Below are positions 8,772-17,117 of a stretch of 64,000 nt of DNA, one piece after another (the stretch's first letter is position 1; the number at the start of each line of letters is the position of its first letter). Source of the DNA: CAVUPF01 sp963777915 (lineage in GTDB: Bacteria; Actinomycetota; Thermoleophilia; Solirubrobacterales; 70-9); assembly GCA_963777915.1 (NCBI GenBank), contig CAVZSH010000005.1:806001-870000 (forward strand), read 5' to 3'. The notes beneath the pieces were generated by a model. The model had not been told where the DNA came from and searched no databases. It worked only from the letters and a program-made list of their open reading frames with translations. A program made the translations under genes and the position numbers.

Positions 8772-9404
8772 ATGCCCGGCCTGATCCACGGCCTCGATCC
8801 GGCGAGGATCGCCGCCAACCTCGAGCAGGTGCTTGAGGTCGTCGGCGAGGGCGTCGAGATCCTTGCCGCGACGAAGTACGTGCCGCCGGGAGAGATGGGC
8901 GTCCTGTCAAAGGCCGGGGTCACTCTGGTCGGCGAGAACCGCCAGCAGGAGCTGAGCACAAAGAACGAGCGCTGGGGTGACACCTTCGAGTGGGACTTCA
9001 TCGGCAACCTTCAGAGTCGCAAGGTGAGGCAGCTGTTGCCGATCTGTCGCCTGATTCACTCGGTAGCGAGCTACTCCGCCCTGGCGCAACTCGACCGCCA
9101 CGGCGAGCCCGGAACCGAAGTTCTGGTCGAGGTGAACGTCGCCGGCGAAGCAGGCAGGAGCGGCGTCGACCCAGTCGATCTAGAGGACTTCATCGAGCGG
9201 TGTCCGGTGCTGGTGGGCGGTCTGATGACGATGCCGCCGTTCAGTCTGGACCCCGAGGCATCCCGTCCCCATTTCGCTCGCCTTGCCGAGTTGGCTGCGG
9301 CGCACGGCCTCGCCCGGCTCTCGATGGGCACCTCCCAGGACTGGCGTGTCGCGGTCGAGGAGGGGGCGACGATCATCCGGCTGGGGACGGCGCTGTACGT
9401 GTGA
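8772..9404 (+). CDS. yggS: PLP homeostasis protein (YggS/YlmE family)
   Basis: 210-residue PLP-binding single-domain protein of the alanine-racemase-like barrel fold; it buffers pyridoxal phosphate and has no known enzymatic reaction. The PLP lysine lies in ILAATKYVPP near residue 36. VGENRQQEL, FIGNLQSRKV and the C-terminal LSMGTSQDW and RLGTALY motifs are all typical. It starts four bases after pgeF and is followed by sepF. Confidence 0.94.
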   Translation: MPGLIHGLDPARIAANLEQVLEVVGEGVEILAATKYVPPGEMGVLSKAGVTLVGENRQQELSTKNERWGDTFEWDFIGNLQSRKVRQLLPICRLIHSVASYSALAQLDRHGEPGTEVLVEVNVAGEAGRSGVDPVDLEDFIERCPVLVGGLMTMPPFSLDPEASRPHFARLAELAAAHGLARLSMGTSQDWRVAVEEGATIIRLGTALYV

Positions 9405-9429
9405 ACGGCGCTACCCTGGGATAATTCCT

Positions 9430-9457
9430 AAAGGAGTCGGCCTGCGCAGGCCGAAAG
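9430..9457 (+). promoter_or_regulatory. sepF leader: Shine-Dalgarno followed by a small hairpin
   Basis: AAAGGAG (9430-9436) is followed by the perfect 16-base palindrome CGGCCTGCGCAGGCCG (9438-9453) and then AAAGATG. For the ATG at 9458 the hairpin sits between Shine-Dalgarno and start codon. A second in-frame ATG at 9470 has its own GGAGAG at 9461-9466. A possible -10 element GATAAT is at 9420-9425. Confidence 0.45.
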
Positions 9458-10021
9458 ATGGCGGAGAGTATGGCCTTACGCGACACATGGCACAGAGCGC
9501 TCGTTTACTTCGGCCTCGCCGAGGACCACGAGTATGGGTCCGAGTACGACGAAGGCTATGAGCCCGAGACGGGCTCTGAGGAAGTCTTTGAAGGCCGCCG
9601 GGAGCGTGAGCAATCGCCGGTGCGACGTCTGCCGACTGCGCGCCGCTCACGCCGCGACGAGATCGACGATATCTTCGCTGACGATGAGCCTATCTCGGCC
9701 TCGCGAACTCGTACTTTGCGGCCAGTCGCCAACGGCGGCTCCGATGTCCAGGTCCATCTCGTCATCCCGCGCAACTTCAACGACGCCCAACAGGTCGCTG
9801 ATCAGTTCAAACGGTCGGTGCCGGTAATCCTCAACCTGCAGACCACCGACCATGAGCTCTCGAAGCGGATGATCGACTTTTGCTCCGGATTGACGTATGC
9901 GATGGACGGTGGGATGCAGCGGATCGCCGAGAAGATGTTCCTGCTGACGCCTCGGAACGTCGAGGTCTCTGCCGAGGAACGCGCGAGATTGATCGACAAG
10001 GGGTTCTTCAACCAGTCTTAG
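9458..10021 (+). CDS. sepF: Cell division protein SepF
   Basis: Membrane-associated FtsZ-tethering protein of the divisome in Gram-positive bacteria. 187 residues (183 from the alternative start at 9470). The N-terminal amphipathic segment ALRDTWHRALVYFGLAED fits the membrane-binding helix. A long acidic then basic linker follows, and the conserved SepF core starts near residue 95 (VHLVIPRNFNDAQQVADQF) and ends near FLLTP. Start choice is uncertain because of the hairpin in the leader. Confidence 0.95.
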   Translation: MAESMALRDTWHRALVYFGLAEDHEYGSEYDEGYEPETGSEEVFEGRREREQSPVRRLPTARRSRRDEIDDIFADDEPISASRTRTLRPVANGGSDVQVHLVIPRNFNDAQQVADQFKRSVPVILNLQTTDHELSKRMIDFCSGLTYAMDGGMQRIAEKMFLLTPRNVEVSAEERARLIDKGFFNQS

Positions 10022-10156
10022 GTGGGCGCGTTCGGGGACCGCGCTTTGGGCTGACATCTTTAGCCAGCGGGTCGCTGCTCTCGCCGAGTTGTCCGTGCGA
10101 GATGGCAGTGCCGCATTCAGGGCACCCTCCCTATCGCCAGTAGTCTGCGCATCGCA

Positions 10157-10897
10157 ATGATCGTTGGCTTTTGTGGGTCCGGCAGCATGGCAGCAGCCAT
10201 GGCGCGAGGCTGGGCCGGTGAGTCCTTGCGAATGCTGTTCACCGATTCCGGATCGGGACGGGCCGAGGAGCTCGCCCGGGAGGTCGGTGGCGAAGCCGTC
10301 CGCTCCAACCGCAAGCTGGCGGAAGCCGCCGACATCGTCGTACTGGCTGTGAAGCCGCCACAGCTAGACGAGGTTGCGGTGGAGCTCGCAAGCGCGAAGG
10401 TGGTTATCACGCTGCTGGGGGCAACCTCCAGGGAAAGGGTTGCCGCTGCGTTTCCGCGAGCCGAGGTATTGCGGGTAATGCCGAACGTCGGGGTGGAGGT
10501 CAGGAAGGGCGTCCTCTGCGTGGCCGGTGGGGAGAATGTTGAGGTTCGAAGGTTGCTGGAGATGTTGGGAAATGTCGTTGAGCTGCCGGATGAGGAGTTC
10601 GATGCAGCTACCGCGGTGATGGGGTGTGCTCCCGCCTATCTAGCGCTGGCGGTTGAGGCGATCGCCGACGCCGGGGCGCGGGATGGGCTCGACGAGGAGC
10701 TGGCGCGAGAGCTTGTGGTGGAGACGACCGCGGGAACTGCGGAGCTGTTGCGATTGCGACATCCAGCCGACGTGCGAAGGGCGGTCGCCTCGCCGGGCGG
10801 CAGCACCGAGGCCGGCTTGCAGATTCTGGACACAGAAGGCGTCCGCGATGCGTTTGAAGCGGCGGTGCGGGCTTCGCTGGAGAGGATGGCGCAATGA
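10157..10897 (+). CDS. proC: Pyrroline-5-carboxylate reductase
   Basis: Last step of proline synthesis: reduces pyrroline-5-carboxylate with NAD(P)H. 246 residues, slightly short for the family. The N-terminal Rossmann motif GFCGSGSMAAAMARGW binds the cofactor, VLRVMPNVG is the conserved central motif, and the C-terminal VASPGGSTEAGLQ is the family signature. Overlaps yggT by ATGA. In many Gram-positives proC sits in this sepF-yggT neighbourhood. Confidence 0.95.
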   Translation: MIVGFCGSGSMAAAMARGWAGESLRMLFTDSGSGRAEELAREVGGEAVRSNRKLAEAADIVVLAVKPPQLDEVAVELASAKVVITLLGATSRERVAAAFPRAEVLRVMPNVGVEVRKGVLCVAGGENVEVRRLLEMLGNVVELPDEEFDAATAVMGCAPAYLALAVEAIADAGARDGLDEELARELVVETTAGTAELLRLRHPADVRRAVASPGGSTEAGLQILDTEGVRDAFEAAVRASLERMAQ

Positions 10898-11196
10898 TTC
10901 CTCTGGCGCTGACCCGGGCTGACGTTGCCAACTATGTCAATGCGCTACTCACCGTCTACATCGTCCTCATCTTCGCCAACATCCTCATCTCCTGGCTGCC
11001 CCGCATCCCCTACAACCGCCCGCTGAGGGCCGTGCTCGACTTCGTTACCGAGACGACGAACCCCTACCTCAATCTTTTTCGGCGCTTCCTGCCCCCGATC
11101 GGGGGAGGAGGGTTCGCGCTCGACCTCAGCCCGATGCTGGGAGTTATCGTGCTGCTCTTACTGCAGGCGCTAGTCGTCCCCCTGATCTCAGGGTGA
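10894..11196 (+). CDS. yggT: YggT family membrane protein
   Basis: 100 residues with two hydrophobic segments (near residues 15-35 and 75-97) separated by the typical RIPYNRPLRAVLDFVTETTNPYL-type loop. The family is a cell-division-linked integral membrane protein of unknown biochemical function, conserved beside sepF. Overlaps proC and lspA by 4 bases each. Confidence 0.9.
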   Translation: MIPLALTRADVANYVNALLTVYIVLIFANILISWLPRIPYNRPLRAVLDFVTETTNPYLNLFRRFLPPIGGGGFALDLSPMLGVIVLLLLQALVVPLISG

Positions 11197-11654
11197 GCGG
11201 AGAAGCCGCCCGCGCTTGGCGCCTGGCCGGCGCGCTCTGTGGCTTTGTGGTCGTCGCCGACCAAGCATCCAAGGCGGCAATCGAAGCTCACCTTGTACCC
11301 GGCCAGCACATCGGCGTTTGGGGGCCGCTGGGCTTGACCCTGTCCCACAACAGCGGTGTCGCCTTTGGCCTCGCGGGCGGCGCCGGCCTGGGCCTCGTCG
11401 CGGTAACGCTGGCGGCGCTCGGCTTGGTCGGCTTCCTCTTCTGGCGCAACCCGACCCGACCGGGGGTATGGGTCGCTGTCGGCCTCTTGGCGGGGGGAGC
11501 GCTAGGGAACCTGGCCGATCGGATCCGGGCGGGTGTGGTCACCGACTACATCGACCTGCCGCACTGGCCCCCCTTCAACCTCGCCGATACTGCGATCACC
11601 GTCGGGGTCGTGCTGCTTGCGGTCGCCTATCTGAGGGAGCCGATGGATAGATGA
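11193..11654 (+). CDS. lspA: Lipoprotein signal peptidase
   Basis: Membrane aspartic protease that cleaves prolipoprotein signal peptides after lipid modification. 153 residues, four membrane segments. The conserved DQASK near residue 23, HNSGVAFG near 50, and the two catalytic aspartates in GNLADRI and FNLADTAI are present. The GTG start overlaps yggT (GTGA) and the end overlaps the pseudouridine synthase gene by ATGA. Confidence 0.96.
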   Translation: MSGEAARAWRLAGALCGFVVVADQASKAAIEAHLVPGQHIGVWGPLGLTLSHNSGVAFGLAGGAGLGLVAVTLAALGLVGFLFWRNPTRPGVWVAVGLLAGGALGNLADRIRAGVVTDYIDLPHWPPFNLADTAITVGVVLLAVAYLREPMDR

Positions 11655-12328
11655 CTGCGGAGCTGCGCGTCGTCCACCTCGACGAGGCGCTCGCCGTCCT
11701 CGACAAGCCTGCCGGCCTCGTAGTCCACCCGGCGCCCTCCCACCATGGCCCAACCCTTGTTGACGAGCTGGGCGAGATCCTCGGCGGTGGAGAGGACCCG
11801 CAGCGCCCCGGCATCGTTCACCGACTCGACAAGGGCACCAGCGGCCTGCTCGTTGTCGCCCGCACCGACGCTGCTCACGCCGCCCTGCAGGTCCAGGTTC
11901 AGCGACGCGAGGTCGAGCGCCACTACCTGGCGCTGGCCGGAGGCCGCCTCGCCTCGCGTACTGGGACGATAGACGCCCCGATCGGCCGCGCTGCGCGCGA
12001 ACGACACCGAATGGCAGTCTCGGGCGCTGCCGCCCGACAGGCGCGCACCCACTTCGCGGTGCTGGAGCTGCTCGCCGCTGAGACCTACCTGGAGGCGCGA
12101 CTGGAGACCGGCAGGACACACCAGATTCGCGCCCACTTCGCGGCGATTGGACATCCTCTGGCAGGCGACGCGACTTACGGCGGCGGCATGAGGTATGGGC
12201 TTGAGCGCCAGTTCCTCCATGCTCACCGGCTCGTCTTCACCCACCCTGAGAGCGGCGAGAGGCTCGCCTTTGACTCCGGGCTGCCGGCGGACCTCACCGC
12301 CGCCCTCGCGACGGCCCGCATCGCCTGA
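11651..12328 (+). CDS. rluD: RluA-family 23S rRNA pseudouridine synthase lacking an S4 domain
   Basis: Converts uridines in rRNA to pseudouridine. 225 residues with the catalytic-domain signature HRLDKGTSGLLVVA near residue 57 (catalytic Asp) and ETGRTHQIRAHFA near 155. It begins directly at the catalytic domain and so lacks the N-terminal S4 RNA-binding domain of the standard ~300-residue RluD. Which position it modifies cannot be read from sequence. Coupled to lspA by ATGA, the usual pairing. Confidence 0.88.
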   Translation: MTAELRVVHLDEALAVLDKPAGLVVHPAPSHHGPTLVDELGEILGGGEDPQRPGIVHRLDKGTSGLLVVARTDAAHAALQVQVQRREVERHYLALAGGRLASRTGTIDAPIGRAARERHRMAVSGAAARQARTHFAVLELLAAETYLEARLETGRTHQIRAHFAAIGHPLAGDATYGGGMRYGLERQFLHAHRLVFTHPESGERLAFDSGLPADLTAALATARIA

Positions 12329-12341
12329 TCGGCTTCCCCTC

Positions 12342-12347
12342 TACAAT
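12342..12347 (+). promoter_or_regulatory. Probable -10 element of the rpsB operon
   Basis: TACAAT lies about 117 bases upstream of rpsB, in a 135-base gap, and close to the -10 consensus. No good -35 was recognised. The long leader could hold S2-dependent autoregulation, but no specific structure was identified. Confidence 0.45.
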
Positions 12348-12463
12348 CCCGCGGGTTCGCAACCAACCCCCGCTCGCAGCGCCCCGGGTCCTGCCCGGCC
12401 CAACACAGGCGCCGGGTCCGGCAAGCGCGACGGGAGAGTCTTACCTATCAAGGAGAGTTTTCG

Positions 12464-13510
12464 ATGCCAAAGGCAGATCTCAAAGAGCTGCTGCAAGCCG
12501 GAGTCCACTTCGGTCATCAAACCCGTCGATGGAACCCCAACATGCGTCGCTTCATCTACGGCGAGCTTGACGGGATCCACATCATCGACCTGCTGCAGAC
12601 CGAGGCGCTGCTGGAGAACGCCCGCCGCTTCGCCGGCGAGCTGGCCAGCGGCGGCGGCACCGTGCTATTCGTCGGCACCAAGAAGCAGGCGCGCGACGCG
12701 GTCAAAGAGTGGGCTGACCGCTGTCAGATGCCCTATGTCAGCCAGCGCTGGCTGGGCGGCTTGCTGACCAACTTCAACACGATGTCGGCCCGGATCGCCC
12801 GCCTGCACGAGCTGACCGCATGGCAGGAGGAGGGCAAACTCGACCTGCTGCCGACCAAGGAGCGGATGGGAATGCAGGCCGAGCTGGCGAAGCTCGAGTT
12901 CAACCTCGGCGGGGTTCGGGACATGGAGCGCCTGCCCGACGCAGTCTTCGTCACCGATCTCAAAACCGAGGAGATAGCGGTCCACGAGGCGGCTCGGCTG
13001 CGGATTCCGATCATCGGCTTGGTCGACACCAACTGCGACCCAAACCCGATCGACTACGTGATTCCCGGCAACGACGATGCGATCCGCTCCTGCCAGCTCG
13101 TGATCGGCACGATCGGCGCTGCCGTGGAGACGGGTGCCTCCGCCTGGCGGACCCAGGAGGAAAAGCGCATAGCCGAGGAGATGGAGCGGCGTCGTAAAGA
13201 GGAGGAGGAGCGCCGCAAGCGCGAGGAAGAGGAGGAAGCGCGGCAGGAGGCTGAGGACGCAGCCAAAGCCGTTGCCGATGCGGAGGCTGCCGCAAAACAG
13301 CAAGCGCCCGCCCGGATTGGCGACGAAGTCGCGGGTCAGGCAGCTCAGGGTTCCCCCGGCGGTGGCGCAAGGCCCACCGCCCCCGGAGGCAAAGTTGAGG
13401 CGGCGGCGGTCGAAGATGCTCAGCCATCACCCGCTTCGGGTCGCAATCTGACCCCTCCAGGATCGAGCGAGGACCCCGCCGAGCCGACCCAAGAGGGCGC
13501 GACCGCATGA
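12464..13510 (+). CDS. rpsB: 30S ribosomal protein S2 with a long C-terminal extension
   Basis: Small-subunit ribosomal protein. Residues 1 to about 228 are canonical S2 (LLQAGVHFGHQTRRWNPNM, FVGTKKQA, QRWLGGLLTNF, PIIGLVDTNCDP). About 120 extra residues follow: a highly charged Glu/Arg coiled-coil-like stretch (about 235-270) and an Ala/Pro/Gly-rich low-complexity tail. Typical S2 is 230-260 residues. A good Shine-Dalgarno (AAGGAGAG) precedes the ATG. It overlaps tsf by ATGA. Confidence 0.97.
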   Translation: MPKADLKELLQAGVHFGHQTRRWNPNMRRFIYGELDGIHIIDLLQTEALLENARRFAGELASGGGTVLFVGTKKQARDAVKEWADRCQMPYVSQRWLGGLLTNFNTMSARIARLHELTAWQEEGKLDLLPTKERMGMQAELAKLEFNLGGVRDMERLPDAVFVTDLKTEEIAVHEAARLRIPIIGLVDTNCDPNPIDYVIPGNDDAIRSCQLVIGTIGAAVETGASAWRTQEEKRIAEEMERRRKEEEERRKREEEEEARQEAEDAAKAVADAEAAAKQQAPARIGDEVAGQAAQGSPGGGARPTAPGGKVEAAAVEDAQPSPASGRNLTPPGSSEDPAEPTQEGATA

Positions 13511-14112
13511 CGGTCACAGCCGCTGACGTCAAAGCTCTGCGAGACCGCACCGGCGCCGCGATGATGGACTGTAAGGCCGCCCTGGCCGAGGCCGACGGCG
13601 ACGGCGAGCGCGCGATTGAGCTGCTCCGGGTCAAGGGCCAGGCCTCAGCCGCCAAGCGCGAGGGGCGAGGCACCGAGGAGGGCGTCGTATCCGCCTACAT
13701 TCACGCCAACGACAGGGTGGGGGCGATGGTTGAAGTCCAGTGCGAGACGGACTTCGTTGCCCGCAACGAGGATTTCAAGGCGTTCGCCTACGAGGTTGCC
13801 CTGCACGTCGCGGCGAGCGCGCCGCGATACATCTCCTCCGCGGAGATTCCAGAGGAGGAGCGCGAGGCCGAGCGGCGCGTATTCGAGGAGAAGGCCCGCG
13901 AGGAAGGCAAGTCAGACGAGGTGGTCGAGAAGATCGTCGCGGGACAGCTCGCCAAGTGGGGGAGTGAGGTCGCGCTCCTTGACCAGGCCCACGTCAATGC
14001 GGATAAGCACGACTCGAAAACGATCGAGGAGCTACGCCAGGAGCTTGCCGCCAAGACCGGCGAGAATGTTCGGGTCGCCCGCTTCGCCTACTTCCGCGTC
14101 GGCGAGGCCTGA
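13507..14112 (+). CDS. tsf: Elongation factor Ts
   Basis: Guanine-nucleotide exchange factor for EF-Tu. 201 residues, the shorter form. The N-terminal UBA-like domain carries KALRDRTGAAMMDCKAALAEA near residue 10, and the core signature VEVQCETDFVARNEDF is near 75. It overlaps rpsB, the near-universal rpsB-tsf pair. Confidence 0.97.
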   Translation: MTVTAADVKALRDRTGAAMMDCKAALAEADGDGERAIELLRVKGQASAAKREGRGTEEGVVSAYIHANDRVGAMVEVQCETDFVARNEDFKAFAYEVALHVAASAPRYISSAEIPEEEREAERRVFEEKAREEGKSDEVVEKIVAGQLAKWGSEVALLDQAHVNADKHDSKTIEELRQELAAKTGENVRVARFAYFRVGEA

Positions 14113-14169
14113 GGCGGGCCGAGAGAAGTCGGGGATAGGCTCTTCGCGAGCGGAGCAAAGCCGAGATCT

Positions 14170-14907
14170 ATGGATTCAAGCGCCAAGTTCAGCCGCATCC
14201 TGCTCAAGCTCTCCGGTGAGGCGCTGATGGGCGGACTCGACTACGGCACCGACGCGGGTGAGGTGCAGCGGATCGCCAGGCAGGCGACGGCGATCCGCTC
14301 GCGCGGCGTGGAGGTCGCGATCGTCGTCGGGGCCGGCAACATCTACCGTGGCCTTGAGGCCGCCGCTGACGGCATGGATCGTGCTACTGGCGACTACATG
14401 GGGATGCTGGCAACGGTGCTCAACGCCCTAACCCTTCAGGACGCGCTGGAGACGATGGACCAGCACACCAGGGTGATGTCGGCGATCGACGTCAAGGAGG
14501 TGGCCGAGCCCTACATCCGCCGCCGTGCCATGCGCCACCTCGAGAAGGGACGGGTGGTGATCTTTGCCGCCGGCACCGGCAACCCGTTCTTCACCACCGA
14601 TACCGCTGCGGCGCTGCGCGCGCTTGAGATCCACGCCGAGGCGATCCTGATGGCCAAGAATGGAGTCGAGGGGGTCTACGACGCCGATCCGGCGATCCAT
14701 GCCGACGCCAAGTTCATCCCCGAGATCAGCCACCGCGAAGCGATCGAGCGGGGGCTGAAGGTGATGGACTCGACCGCGCTCTCCCTCTGCATGGACAACG
14801 ACCTGCCGATCTATGTCTTCAACATGGGGGACGAGGGCAACATAGATAGGATCGTCCGCGGCGAGAGGGTGGGCACGCTGGTCTCCAGCGCGCCTGCCGC
14901 CGCGTGA
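14170..14907 (+). CDS. pyrH: Uridylate kinase
   Basis: Phosphorylates UMP to UDP; hexameric amino-acid-kinase-fold enzyme. 245 residues. LLKLSGEALMG near residue 13, VVGAGNIYRG near 55, GTGNPFFTTDTAAALRA near 140 and ILMAKNGVEGVYDADP near 165 are the family motifs. It follows tsf and precedes frr as in most bacteria. Confidence 0.97.
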   Translation: MDSSAKFSRILLKLSGEALMGGLDYGTDAGEVQRIARQATAIRSRGVEVAIVVGAGNIYRGLEAAADGMDRATGDYMGMLATVLNALTLQDALETMDQHTRVMSAIDVKEVAEPYIRRRAMRHLEKGRVVIFAAGTGNPFFTTDTAAALRALEIHAEAILMAKNGVEGVYDADPAIHADAKFIPEISHREAIERGLKVMDSTALSLCMDNDLPIYVFNMGDEGNIDRIVRGERVGTLVSSAPAAA

Positions 14908-14920
14908 GGACCGGAACCCA

Positions 14921-15484
14921 GTGGAGCTGATCGACGAACTGCTCGAGGACGCCAAGGGCCGCATGGCCAAGTCGGTCGAGTCGAGCAGAGGCGAGCTGGC
15001 CACTGTTCGCACCGGCCGGGCCTCACCCCACCTGCTAGACCGCATCGCAGTGGACTACTACGGAACCCAGACGCCGCTCAAGCAGCTCGCAAACGTGGCG
15101 ACCACCGACGCACGCCTGCTCACCGTCACCCCTTACGACAAGTCCTCGCTGGCGGCAATCGAGAAATCGATCCAGGAGTCCGACATCGGGCTGACGCCCA
15201 GCAACGACGGCAACGTGATCCGCCTCCAGATCCCGGAGCTGACCGAGGAGCGCCGCCGCGAGATGGTCAAGGTCGTCCACGGCGTCGCCGAGGAGGGCCG
15301 GGTGGCGATCCGCAACGTCCGCCGTGACGTCATGCACGATTTGCGCGAGCTCAAGAAGGAGGGGGAGGCTGGCGAGGACGATGAGCGCCGCGCCGAGTCC
15401 GCGCTCCAGAAGCAGACCGACGACGCGATCACCGAGATCGACGCGCTGCTCAAGGGCAAGGAAGAGGAAATCCTCGAGGTTTGA
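14921..15484 (+). CDS. frr: Ribosome recycling factor
   Basis: Splits post-termination ribosomes with EF-G. 187 residues, the standard length. TVRTGRASPHLLDRI near residue 28, YGTQTPLKQLANV near 46 and VRRDVMHDLRELKKEGE near 130 are typical. The GTG start lies 13 bases after pyrH; the TTG start of uppS overlaps its stop. Confidence 0.97.
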   Translation: MELIDELLEDAKGRMAKSVESSRGELATVRTGRASPHLLDRIAVDYYGTQTPLKQLANVATTDARLLTVTPYDKSSLAAIEKSIQESDIGLTPSNDGNVIRLQIPELTEERRREMVKVVHGVAEEGRVAIRNVRRDVMHDLRELKKEGEAGEDDERRAESALQKQTDDAITEIDALLKGKEEEILEV

Positions 15485-16149
15485 CCCCTGCCCGATACGT
15501 AGCGATCATCACCGACGGCAACGGGCGCTGGGCCCAGCATCGCGGCCTGCCGGTCGTCGAGGGGCACCGGGCTGGCGCCGACGTACTCAAGGCGCGGCTG
15601 CGCGACGCAGTCGAGCTGGGGATAAGGGAGCTGTCCGTCTTCTCCTTCTCAACCGAGAACTGGTCGCGGCCAGCGGAGGAGGTCGAGAGCCTGGTGCGGA
15701 TGTTCGGCGAGCGGATCGCCACCGAGACTCCCGAGCTGCGCGAGGAGGGGGTGCGGATGCGCTTCATCGGTCGCCACGAGGGGGTCGACACGGAGCTCGT
15801 GGAGCTGATGGAGTGGGCGGAACGCACGACCGACGCCAACCGGCGCATCACCCTCTTCGTCGCCTTCAACTACGGCGGCAGGGCGGAGATAGTGGACGCG
15901 GCGCGAAGCTTCAAAGGGGGCTCCGAGGAGGAGTTCCGCCACCACCTCTACGCGCCCGAGATGCACGACCCAGACCTCCTAATAAGAACGAGCGGAGAGC
16001 AGCGCGTTTCCAACTACCTGCTCTGGCAGTGCGCCTACTCAGAGCTGGTCTTCCGGGATGAGTTCTGGCCAGACTTCACGCGGGAAGCGCTCGAGGCCTC
16101 CCTGGAGGAGTACGAGTCGCGGCAGCGACGCTTCGGGGCGAGGGCCTGA
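15481..16149 (+). CDS. uppS: Undecaprenyl diphosphate synthase (cis-prenyltransferase)
   Basis: Builds the C55 lipid carrier for cell-wall synthesis from FPP and IPP. 222 residues, slightly short. The P-loop-like motif DGNGRWAQHRGLP near residue 12 carries the catalytic Asp. FSTENWSRP, FNYGGRAEIVDA, DLLIRTSGEQRVSNYLLWQ and SELVF are all conserved blocks. TTG start overlapping frr. Confidence 0.96.
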   Translation: MTPARYVAIITDGNGRWAQHRGLPVVEGHRAGADVLKARLRDAVELGIRELSVFSFSTENWSRPAEEVESLVRMFGERIATETPELREEGVRMRFIGRHEGVDTELVELMEWAERTTDANRRITLFVAFNYGGRAEIVDAARSFKGGSEEEFRHHLYAPEMHDPDLLIRTSGEQRVSNYLLWQCAYSELVFRDEFWPDFTREALEASLEEYESRQRRFGARA

Positions 16150-16151
16150 CC

Positions 16152-17099
16152 ATGGGCCCGCCCCGCGAGGAAGGGGAGGAGCGCCGCAGCCGGCCGCGCC
16201 GCAGCTTCCGCGAGGCCGAAGAGCTCTTCAACGGCCTCGATGATCCGACTGTCGAGGAGCGACCCAAGCCGGCACCGCGACCGCCGAAGCGCCGCCGGGG
16301 GCTGCGTGGCGAGACCGCCAAGCGAATCCTCGTCGCGATCCCCTGGATCGCCTTCGCGATCGCGATCACCGTCGCCGGTGGGCTGGTCTTCGCGATCGCG
16401 ATGATCGCAATCGGAGTGCTCGCCCTGCACGAGTACTTCGCGATGACCGAGGAGCTGCGCCCGATCGAGATCGCTGCTTACATTGCGGTCACGGCACTGG
16501 TCCTCGCCGCCCACTTCGGCACGACCTTCGACGTGCTGATGGTCATCCCGGCCTCCTTCCTGCTGCTCTTCGTCTTCGGCGCCGATCGCAAGCACCGCGA
16601 CGGGATCACTGTCTCGATGGGCATCACCCTGCTTGGGGTCGTGTGGATCGGTATCCCGCTGGTCCACGCGGTACTGCTGCGCGAATTGCCCCACCACGGC
16701 GCTGCCTTGCTGGTCGACGTCCTTGTCGGCACCTTTGTGACCGACACGGCGGCCTACGCGACGGGCCGCATGTTCGGCAGCCACCGGATCGCCCCCAGCC
16801 TTTCGCCCAACAAGACGCTTGAGGGGTTGATAGGCGGCTTCGTGATCGGCACGATGAGCGTCTGGTTCGCTGGCCTGTACCAAAACTGGCTCTCCGGAGT
16901 CGACGCTCTGATCCTCGGCGCCGCCGTGGCGGCGATCGCCCCACTCGGAGACCTCTTCGAGTCGATGCTGAAGCGCGACCTCGGCAAGAAGGACACCGGC
17001 GCCCTCTTCGGCCCCCACGGCGGCGTCCTCGACCGCCTCGACGCGGTCTTCTTCACCATCGTCATCGGCTACTACCTTGCCGTTCAGCTGGTTTATTGA
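16152..17099 (+). CDS. cdsA: Phosphatidate cytidylyltransferase
   Basis: Makes CDP-diacylglycerol from CTP and phosphatidic acid in the membrane. 315 residues: a charged, cytosolic Arg/Glu/Pro-rich N-terminal segment of about 55 residues, then seven to eight hydrophobic segments. The CDS signature near the C-terminus is intact: KRDLGKKDTGALFGPHGG followed by DRLDAV. PNKTLEGLIGG is also typical. Supplies substrate for PgsA encoded downstream. Confidence 0.95.
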   Translation: MGPPREEGEERRSRPRRSFREAEELFNGLDDPTVEERPKPAPRPPKRRRGLRGETAKRILVAIPWIAFAIAITVAGGLVFAIAMIAIGVLALHEYFAMTEELRPIEIAAYIAVTALVLAAHFGTTFDVLMVIPASFLLLFVFGADRKHRDGITVSMGITLLGVVWIGIPLVHAVLLRELPHHGAALLVDVLVGTFVTDTAAYATGRMFGSHRIAPSLSPNKTLEGLIGGFVIGTMSVWFAGLYQNWLSGVDALILGAAVAAIAPLGDLFESMLKRDLGKKDTGALFGPHGGVLDRLDAVFFTIVIGYYLAVQLVY

Positions 17100-17117
17100 C
17101 CCACTTACACTGAGTCG

